The position numbers and the translations under genes were made by a program. The notes beneath the pieces were generated by a model. The model worked only from the letters and a program-made list of their open reading frames with translations. It had not been told where the DNA came from and did not search any database. DNA of 8,711 nucleotides, from assembly GCA_947367725.1 (NCBI GenBank), contig CANBFZ010000054.1, forward strand, positions 1 through 8,711. Reading direction: 5' to 3'. This DNA comes from an uncultured Eubacterium sp. (GTDB taxonomy: Bacteria > Bacillota > Clostridia > Peptostreptococcales > Anaerovoracaceae). How positions within the stretch are numbered: position 1 is the first letter of the stretch; each line of letters begins with the position of its first letter. Below are positions 4,536 to 8,711 of the stretch, piece by piece.

Positions 4536-5447
4536 ATGATGATTAATTTGATACTGGAACATCTGCAGACAGACACTGCACTGCAGACGTATCTTGCACA
4601 GTATGCAGGAAAGCCGGCAGTATTTGCAGACGTCGCGCCCAAAGAAAGTGACGCAGCATGGAGTGCGGGCAGTCACTATGGGCAATTGCTTCTGCATCTG
4701 CAACTGCAGGAAGATGCTGCCAGAGAGGGAAAGAACTTTCTGACCGCAGAACTTCTGGCAGAGTCGGACAGCAATATATATGTATTTATGGATACGGTGC
4801 GGGAGCGTCTGGATGGCTGGTTCTTTGCCGAAGAAAGACACGTCTATTCTATGCACTTCTCAAAAGCCGAACAGCCGGCTTTGGAAAAGCAGGAAGAAAC
4901 AGCGGAAACCCTGCAGCAAGCAGTCATAACCTTTTCGGTTTATGAATATCCTGACCAGTGCCTTTTGCCGGAAAGTCCGGCGGCATTGCTTAGTGCATGG
5001 AGCAAGGAGAATTTGCCGCAGGTTATCGGCAGATCCGCATATTTGCTTGGATATGACGACAGTTTGCTGCCGCAGGCATTTCGTCCGACGCAGCAAAAAC
5101 CGGCAGTCTACTGGCGTCTTGCCAAAACCGGAAAGTGTGAAAGTCTTGCAGGCGGCAAGGGCAGCATGTGGCGTAGCGCAAAGGTACAATGTCATGTAAT
5201 CATTCCTGGCAGCATCGCCGAAGCGGGCGCCATGGCGCTTTTAATCGAACACGCATTACTTGAGGAAGGACGCATTGCGGACGAAGAAAGTTTTGTCATC
5301 GTGGGAGACACCCAGGGACTTGATCTGGCGCAGGATGCGGTGCAGGCAGGACAGCTTGCCGTAGAAGCCATCTATCCGGTGATTGCGACGGGTCAAAGCA
5401 GCGAAATTCTGCAGCATGTATCAGTAGCAATGAAAGAAAGGGAGTAG
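4536..5447 (+). CDS. Putative tail terminator/neck protein with two similar halves
   Basis: A 303-aa protein of unknown family, first gene of the structural operon. AAAGGAGG lies 5 bases before the ATG at 4536 and 8 bases before a second ATG at 4539, so either may be used. It seems to contain two similar halves (about 15-140 and 150-283). Each has a conserved pattern: a short Pro/Tyr-containing strand, a loop rich in Gly/Ala, a strand, a helix, then a closing strand (QAVITFSVYEYP in the first, GQLAVEAIYPVI in the second). This layout recalls the tail-terminator fold of DUF3168/gpU-like proteins, which sit between head and sheath genes in many tail operons. No signal peptide, membrane segment or portal/capsid motif is visible. 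The fold and function are inference from pattern and position. The next gene starts 3 bases later. Confidence 0.7.
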   Translation: MMINLILEHLQTDTALQTYLAQYAGKPAVFADVAPKESDAAWSAGSHYGQLLLHLQLQEDAAREGKNFLTAELLAESDSNIYVFMDTVRERLDGWFFAEERHVYSMHFSKAEQPALEKQEETAETLQQAVITFSVYEYPDQCLLPESPAALLSAWSKENLPQVIGRSAYLLGYDDSLLPQAFRPTQQKPAVYWRLAKTGKCESLAGGKGSMWRSAKVQCHVIIPGSIAEAGAMALLIEHALLEEGRIADEESFVIVGDTQGLDLAQDAVQAGQLAVEAIYPVIATGQSSEILQHVSVAMKERE

Positions 5448-5450
5448 AGA

Positions 5451-5630
5451 ATGAAAACGAAAAAAAGTAAATCTGTATATACGATCGCCCAACTGGCAGA
5501 GGCTGCTGGCGTATTCGGAAGCAATCCGGTGCTGGTAAAAGCAGCTCTTGTGACAGCGGGTCAGGAGACGTATACAGAGGAAGATGCCAGAAAAGTAATT
5601 GAAATGTTTAAACAAAAGGAGGTAAAGTAA
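5451..5630 (+). CDS. Small conserved-type tail operon protein (59 aa)
   Basis: A 59-aa protein starting 3 bases after the previous stop, with GGGAG just upstream of its ATG. Its own end overlaps the ribosome site of the sheath gene. After a Lys-rich N-terminus the sequence YTIAQLAEAAGVFGSNPVLVKAALVTAG (about 10-37) predicts two helices, and YTEEDARKVIEMFKQKEVK forms a third. The layout (Phe-x-x-Asn/Ser-Pro-x-Leu-Val-x-x-Ala-Leu, then YT-x-E-(D/E)-A) reminds me of small proteins placed directly before the sheath gene in clostridial contractile-tail clusters. I know no established function; a helper or neck component is possible. Tight coupling on both sides supports it as a real gene. Confidence 0.8.
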   Translation: MKTKKSKSVYTIAQLAEAAGVFGSNPVLVKAALVTAGQETYTEEDARKVIEMFKQKEVK

Positions 5631-7010
5631 ATGGCACAGATTTTTAGAGAAGGAGAAATGAAAGTTAGACCGGATGTGTATTATCGTTACTCAAACCGGG
5701 GTACAGAGGAAGTAGGCGCAGTCGACGGCATTGCCGCACTGGTGATGAAAGCATCATGGGGACCCTGCGGACAGGTATCTGCGTTCAGCAGCGCGGCAGA
5801 CCTTTTAGAGGCGTACGGAGATTGCGACGGCGCAGCGATGGCAGAAATTATGTTTGCGGAGGGCGTAAACACGGTGTATGTGTATAGAGCGGGCACCAGC
5901 GGCACCAAGGCGACCTTGACTCAGGGGGATAACGTCGTACTTACCGCAAAGTATGAAGGCGCGCTGCCGATTAAGGTAAAAGTATTGGCGCTGCCTGGCG
6001 GTAAGCAGAAACAGTGTCTAGTTATCGCTGGCAATAAAGTAAAGGAAGTTTACACCTTTGCGGCAGATGGAACTGGTGAAGCAGCTGCATTGGCAGAGGT
6101 GCTGAAAGCGAGTGCGTATGTGACGGCGCAGCAGGGCAAAACTGGTGCGGTGGAAGAATTTGAAGCGGCGCTTAGTGATGGTACAGATCCGACTGCTACA
6201 GCGGACAGCTATCTGGAAGGCTGCCAGGCGCTGGAACCGTACTACTATAATGTCATCTGCTGCGATAGCAACGCTGACGGCGTACAGAACGTGCTGGCAG
6301 CGTATGTAGAAGACATAGTAAAGACCGGAAAGTTCCCGATTGCAGTGATGAGTGCCGATATGACAAAGCCGCTTGCTGACAGAATGGAAGCTGCTGCAGC
6401 AAAGAACCACGGACAGATTGCTATGATCGGTAATACCTATACAGATTTGACCGGCATCGCAGCACCAGCGATTTTTGCAGCAGCTCATCTGGCAGGTGCA
6501 GTCGCCGCAACACCGGCAAACCAGAGCATCGTACATAAAAGCCTGCGGGGTGCAGGAGATGTGACGGAGCGTTTTACTGGCACACAGTATGAAGCCGCCA
6601 TCAAAAATGGGCTTGTGCTGCTTTCCAGAAGTGCCGACGGTATGGTCTGGTTTGACTCCGGCGTAACGACACTGGTAACGCTTGACGAGAGTCAGGATGC
6701 TGGCTGGAAGAAACTGAAACGCACGAAGGTCAGAAATGAATTGATGCGCAGACTTCATATCATGATGGAGAAAAAAATCGGAAAGGTAAGCTGCGACAGC
6801 GATGGCATTGCTGATGTGGTGCAGAGCGGTATGCGTCTTCTCAACGACATGGCAGGAGAAAAGAAAATTATGCCGGGCGGCAGTTTTACACTGGATGCAG
6901 ATCATCCACAGACTAGTGACAGCGCATGGTTTATCGTCGAAGTGGATGATATCGACACACTGGAAAAAATCTATCTGCACTACAGATTCAGCAACGTGCA
7001 GAATGCATAA
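5631..7010 (+). CDS. Contractile phage tail sheath protein (XkdK-like)
   Basis: A 459-aa sheath protein of the Phage_sheath family, the outer tube that shortens to drive the inner tube through a target envelope. Length is close to that of PBSX XkdK. The N-terminal part shows the typical early pattern (VDGIAALVMKASWGPCGQVSAF, then GVNTVYVYRAG at about 79-88). The middle holds the alpha/beta domain (YYYNVICCDSN, then KFPIAVMSADMT and ANQSIVHKSLRGAG). The C-terminal end (WFIVEVDDIDTLEKIYLHYRF) is the strand region that links neighbouring subunits in sheaths. The ATG at 5631 follows AAAAGGAGG by 8 bases. A sheath proves a contractile (myo-type) tail, as in R-type tailocins, PBSX and diffocins. 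The tube gene follows after 33 bases. A long antisense open frame over this gene has no ribosome site and is a shadow. Confidence 0.95.
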   Translation: MAQIFREGEMKVRPDVYYRYSNRGTEEVGAVDGIAALVMKASWGPCGQVSAFSSAADLLEAYGDCDGAAMAEIMFAEGVNTVYVYRAGTSGTKATLTQGDNVVLTAKYEGALPIKVKVLALPGGKQKQCLVIAGNKVKEVYTFAADGTGEAAALAEVLKASAYVTAQQGKTGAVEEFEAALSDGTDPTATADSYLEGCQALEPYYYNVICCDSNADGVQNVLAAYVEDIVKTGKFPIAVMSADMTKPLADRMEAAAAKNHGQIAMIGNTYTDLTGIAAPAIFAAAHLAGAVAATPANQSIVHKSLRGAGDVTERFTGTQYEAAIKNGLVLLSRSADGMVWFDSGVTTLVTLDESQDAGWKKLKRTKVRNELMRRLHIMMEKKIGKVSCDSDGIADVVQSGMRLLNDMAGEKKIMPGGSFTLDADHPQTSDSAWFIVEVDDIDTLEKIYLHYRFSNVQNA

Positions 7011-7043
7011 AAATTTACGGGAAATGACGAAAGGGGAAAAGAT

Positions 7044-7493
7044 ATGTTAGATCAGAAAACACTTGTAAAAAATCTTATGACAGGAAAGGATGGAAAGCTG
7101 TTTCTTTCTGTAGATGATAAGCCTGTGGAACTTATGGAAATTGACACCTATTCTGTCAAGGCGAACTATACCAATCTGGAGTATCAGCCGGTGGGCTCTT
7201 ATCAGAAGTTTAGTGTACCGGGCGACGTCACTTATACATTGACTTTTACAGAGGCAGTAGTTCGAGATGACTTGATCATGGAGCCGCTGTTGGAAGCGGC
7301 AAAGAATGGAAAAAATATTAGCTTTACATTCAGAGCTAGTGCCAACAAACCGGACGGAACGCAGCAGCAGCTTACAATCGAGGATTGTATTCCAGATGGA
7401 GAATTTGACTTGATGACACTGACGCCGGGTGAAATCATCAAGAGAAACCAGTCTTACAGAATCAATTCCACGCCGGAGTGGTTCAAGGGCTAA
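7044..7493 (+). CDS. Phage tail tube protein (XkdM-like)
   Basis: A 149-aa inner tube protein of the XkdM family (PBSX XkdM is of about the same length). The beta-rich order is typical: GKDGKLFLSVDDKPVELMEI, then YQPVGSYQKFSVPGDVTYTLTFTEAVV, a central helix with EPLLEAAKNG, FTFRASANKPDG, and the end ESINSTPEWF-like segment (YRINSTPEWFKG). Tube rings stack inside the sheath and are delivered on contraction. The ATG at 7044 follows AAAGGGG by 7-8 bases. Position directly after the sheath gene is the rule for contractile tails and supports the call strongly. A hairpin follows the stop codon, which may let sheath and tube be made in excess over downstream parts. Confidence 0.93.
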   Translation: MLDQKTLVKNLMTGKDGKLFLSVDDKPVELMEIDTYSVKANYTNLEYQPVGSYQKFSVPGDVTYTLTFTEAVVRDDLIMEPLLEAAKNGKNISFTFRASANKPDGTQQQLTIEDCIPDGEFDLMTLTPGEIIKRNQSYRINSTPEWFKG

Positions 7494-7520
7494 TAATTGA
7501 GGCTCAATCGGCTATATGCA

Positions 7521-7554
7521 GGAGGGCGGCGGCTTTAGGTGGCATCCGCCCTTC
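7521..7554 (+). terminator. G+C-rich hairpin after the tube gene (attenuator-like)
   Basis: GGGCGG (7524-7529) pairs with CCGCCC (7546-7551), extended outward by A-T, G-U and G-C pairs to 7521 and 7554. No T tract follows. It sits in the only sizeable gap of the structural operon, between tube and chaperone. It may partly stop transcription or protect the 3' end of a sheath-tube mRNA; full termination is unlikely since the next gene lacks its own clear promoter. Confidence 0.5.
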
Positions 7555-7587
7555 ATCTAAAAATTGTACGGAAAGGGAAAAGAAAAG

Positions 7588-8151
7588 ATGGAAAACAACA
7601 CACAGGAAACGATGAGAAGCACCTATATTACACCGGTCACCGACCCGGAGATTCCCGCAAAAGTGGCGGAGAAAATCGAGAAAGAGGATGAATACGATCT
7701 AGTCAGTTCGCTCCTTGCGGCGGCGGAATATCAGCAGGCACCTGAAATGGTGAAAGAGGTGGAAATCAGAAGAAAGGGCAAGCTGTATTTTACGGTGCAC
7801 GTGCATCCGGTTTCTGAAGAGGATATTTCTTTTGCTTCAAAAAAAGCGTCTAAGTACTATGAGAATCCGCAGGGGAAAAAGCTGCCAAGGATTAGAGGAG
7901 AAATGGACACTAACCTGTTCAACTCATGGCTTATCTATTTAGGAACGGTAGAAGATGATAGAGAAAAAATCTGGGGAAATCCGACAGTCATGAAAAAACT
8001 TGGGCATTTGAAACCGGTGGAATCTATAAATTCTCTTTTAATGGCAGGTGAAAAAAATGAGTTAGTTGACTTAATTATTAATATTAGTAATGTTACGGAT
8101 GATGGGGAAGAAGTTAGCGAAGAGGAATACGCAAAAAACTCATCAAGATAA
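7588..8151 (+). CDS. Tail assembly chaperone, zero-frame form (XkdN-like)
   Basis: A 187-aa chaperone of the XkdN type, the counterpart of lambda gpG, which binds the tape measure protein and brings tube subunits to it. Recognisable parts are EVEIRRKGKLYFTVHVHPVSEEDISFASKKASKYY (about 60-94), a helix with LFNSWLIYLGTVEDDREKIWGNP, and ESINSLLMAGEKNELVDLIINISN before an acidic end. The ATG at 7588 is preferred, with AAAGGG about 10 bases upstream; a TTG eight codons earlier is open but less likely. Position after sheath and tube is diagnostic. The last codons hold the slippery sequence A AAA AAC, so part of the ribosomes should continue into the extension listed separately. Compared with PBSX XkdN it appears somewhat longer at the N-terminus. 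Confidence 0.9.
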   Translation: MENNTQETMRSTYITPVTDPEIPAKVAEKIEKEDEYDLVSSLLAAAEYQQAPEMVKEVEIRRKGKLYFTVHVHPVSEEDISFASKKASKYYENPQGKKLPRIRGEMDTNLFNSWLIYLGTVEDDREKIWGNPTVMKKLGHLKPVESINSLLMAGEKNELVDLIINISNVTDDGEEVSEEEYAKNSSR

Positions 8152-8184
8152 GCGGACTGGCGCAGTGGCTTCACTTCGCTTATC
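8133..8184 (+). promoter_or_regulatory. Programmed -1 ribosomal frameshift signal
   Basis: The heptamer A AAA AAC (8133-8139) is in the zero frame of the chaperone gene, the classical X-XXY-YYZ slippery sequence. Seven bases later a stem starts: GATAAGCGGA (8147-8156) pairs with TTCGCTTATC (8175-8184), ten pairs with one G-U. Inside the loop GTG (8165-8167) can pair with CAC (8172-8174). The zero-frame stop codon (8149-8151) lies in the stem. Spacer and stem length are those of known stimulators. Confidence 0.88.
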
Positions 8185-8303
8185 AGAATCACAATAAAGA
8201 ACCCGGTATTCTGATGGGGATTCGTACCTGTCAGCAGCCAGTGGCTCCCGGCGAACGGACTTTTATGATGGCATCGGATCTTCTGGCGATCACCTTCCGT
8301 TAA
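8139..8303 (+). CDS. -1 frame extension of the tail chaperone (gpGT-like)
   Basis: After a -1 slip, translation continues from 8139 for 54 codons to a TAA at 8301, giving a fusion of about 238 aa in total. The extension begins LIKISGLAQWLHFAYQNHN and continues EPGILMGIRTCQQPVAPGERTFMMASDLLA, a protein-like sequence with no ATG-plus-ribosome site of its own, as in the T part of lambda gpGT and in other Gram-positive tail operons. The fusion form recruits tube subunits and is needed in small amounts. The last residues are uncertain because the join to clpB sequence falls at about 8277-8300; the true C-terminus may differ. Confidence 0.82.
   Translation, partial: LIKISGLAQWLHFAYQNHNKEPGILMGIRTCQQPVAPGERTFMMASDLLAITFR
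8277..8303. other. Junction between tail operon and clpB sequence
   Basis: Both sequences read sensibly across this short stretch: rightward as the end of the chaperone extension (SDLLAITF) and leftward as ClpB (LTEGDRQKI). To the left only the tail frame makes sense, to the right only clpB. Such a shared stretch of about 20 bases is what a short-overlap assembly join, or recombination at microhomology, would leave. No insertion sequence or target duplication is seen. Confidence 0.7.
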
Positions 8304-8711
8304 TTTTGCCACCGGAATGCCGGTCCAGCGGGAGACGATCCGTTCAATCTCCTCCTCGGTCACCGCCTCACGCACCAGGGAAAGATCCTGGTCTTTGATG
8401 CGTTCCTCCTCGGCCGCCAGCTCCTTTTTCAGATCCGGCAGACGGCCGTACTGCAGTTCCGCCGCCTTGTTTAAATCATATGCCTGGGTCGCCGCCTGGA
8501 TCTGCCGGTTTACCTCGTCGATCTCCTCCCGCAGGCGGGACAGCTTGTCGACGCTGCTCTTTTCGTTGTCCCACTGCGCCTTCAGACGGCCGAATTCATC
8601 GCGCAGTTCGGCCAGTTCTTTCTGCAAAGCCTCCAGACGGTCGCCGCTTAAACGGTCGGTCTCTTTTTTCAGTGCCGCCTCCTCGATCTCCATCTGCATC
8701 ACGCGGCGGTT
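8277..8711 (-). pseudogene. clpB: clpB fragment, middle domain only, cut at both ends
   Basis: The minus strand from the window edge encodes about 145 residues of the ClpB disaggregase. They run from the start of the coiled-coil middle domain (RRVMQMEIEEAALKKE, then AELRDEFGRLKAQW and NKAAELQYGRLPDLKKEL) into the segment before the second ATPase domain (VTEEEIERIVSRWTGIPVAKLTEGDRQKI). By comparison with E. coli ClpB this is roughly residues 409-558. After KI the match stops sharply where ClpB should go on toward the second P-loop; the open frame then continues only as antisense of the tail chaperone. The other end is cut by the window edge. The fragment is visibly G+C-richer than the tail genes. 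It carries no start codon or ribosome site of its own. ClpB identity is very secure; whether this is a broken gene or an assembly error is not. Confidence 0.9.

Noticed and set aside
4380..4856. Minus-strand 158-codon open frame, Cys-rich
   Set aside because: It runs across the late promoter region and into the 303-aa gene on the other strand without a ribosome site; codon pattern favours the plus-strand gene.
6018..6980. A 320-codon open frame antisense to the sheath gene
   Set aside because: It mirrors a very well supported sheath gene, is unusually rich in Cys and His as antisense frames often are, and has no ribosome site.
7935..8702. One continuous 255-aa minus-strand protein
   Set aside because: Only the part from about 8277 onward is ClpB; the rest is the antisense of the tail chaperone. 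The open frame across the join is accidental.

Overview
The window looks like chromosomal DNA of a low-to-medium G+C Bacillota (Firmicutes), probably a clostridia-like anaerobe. The signs are strong AGGAGG-type ribosome binding sites, extended -10 promoters, a Gram-positive LexA box (CGAAC-N4-GTTCG), a SleL/YaaH-type GH18 protein and PBSX/XkdK-M-N type phage-tail proteins. I cannot name a genus from sequence alone.

Region 1 (1-2412) is ordinary host sequence. It holds the 3' end of a tRNA gene with encoded CCA, a two-way terminator, a leftward XRE-family regulator, a promoter-bearing gap, a NUDIX hydrolase and a GH18 glycosidase of the spore-cortex SleL/YaaH group. Two inverted repeats close it.

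Region 2 (2411-8303) is the interesting part: the left end of what appears to be an SOS-inducible contractile phage-tail-like particle (R-type tailocin, PBSX/diffocin-like) or a tail-only prophage remnant. A leftward control operon carries an XRE repressor, an ImmA/IrrE-like protein and a small degenerate ImmA-like protein. Facing it is a rightward promoter (TTGACG, 17 nt, TG-A-TAGAGT) whose spacer holds a consensus-perfect LexA box. That promoter drives a small RinA/ArpU/Xpf-like activator. Four copies of a 17-bp palindrome (CTTGCA-N5-TGCAAG) punctuate the control region; three lie between repressor and activator, one before the structural genes. The structural operon then runs: 303-aa protein with two tail-terminator-like halves, 59-aa protein, tail sheath, tail tube, tail assembly chaperone. 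No terminase, portal, protease or capsid gene lies between the activator and the sheath, which is where a complete PBSX-like phage would have them. The chaperone gene ends with a textbook -1 frameshift signal (A AAA AAC, 7-nt spacer, 10-bp stem) leading into a 54-codon extension.

Region 3 (about 8277-8711) is an unrelated, visibly G+C-richer fragment of clpB (middle domain) on the minus strand. It is joined abruptly to the tail operon at a point where both reading frames still make sense for about 20 bases. This is most simply an assembly chimera at a shared short sequence, or less likely a real rearrangement. Tape measure, baseplate, fibre and lysis genes expected next are therefore missing from the window.

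Proposed working model (inference): in undamaged cells LexA and the XRE repressor hold the activator promoter off. DNA damage removes LexA, and the ImmA-like protein may remove the XRE repressor. The activator is then made and turns on the late promoter near 4400. Sheath and tube are made in excess, and the chaperone is made in two frameshift-set forms.
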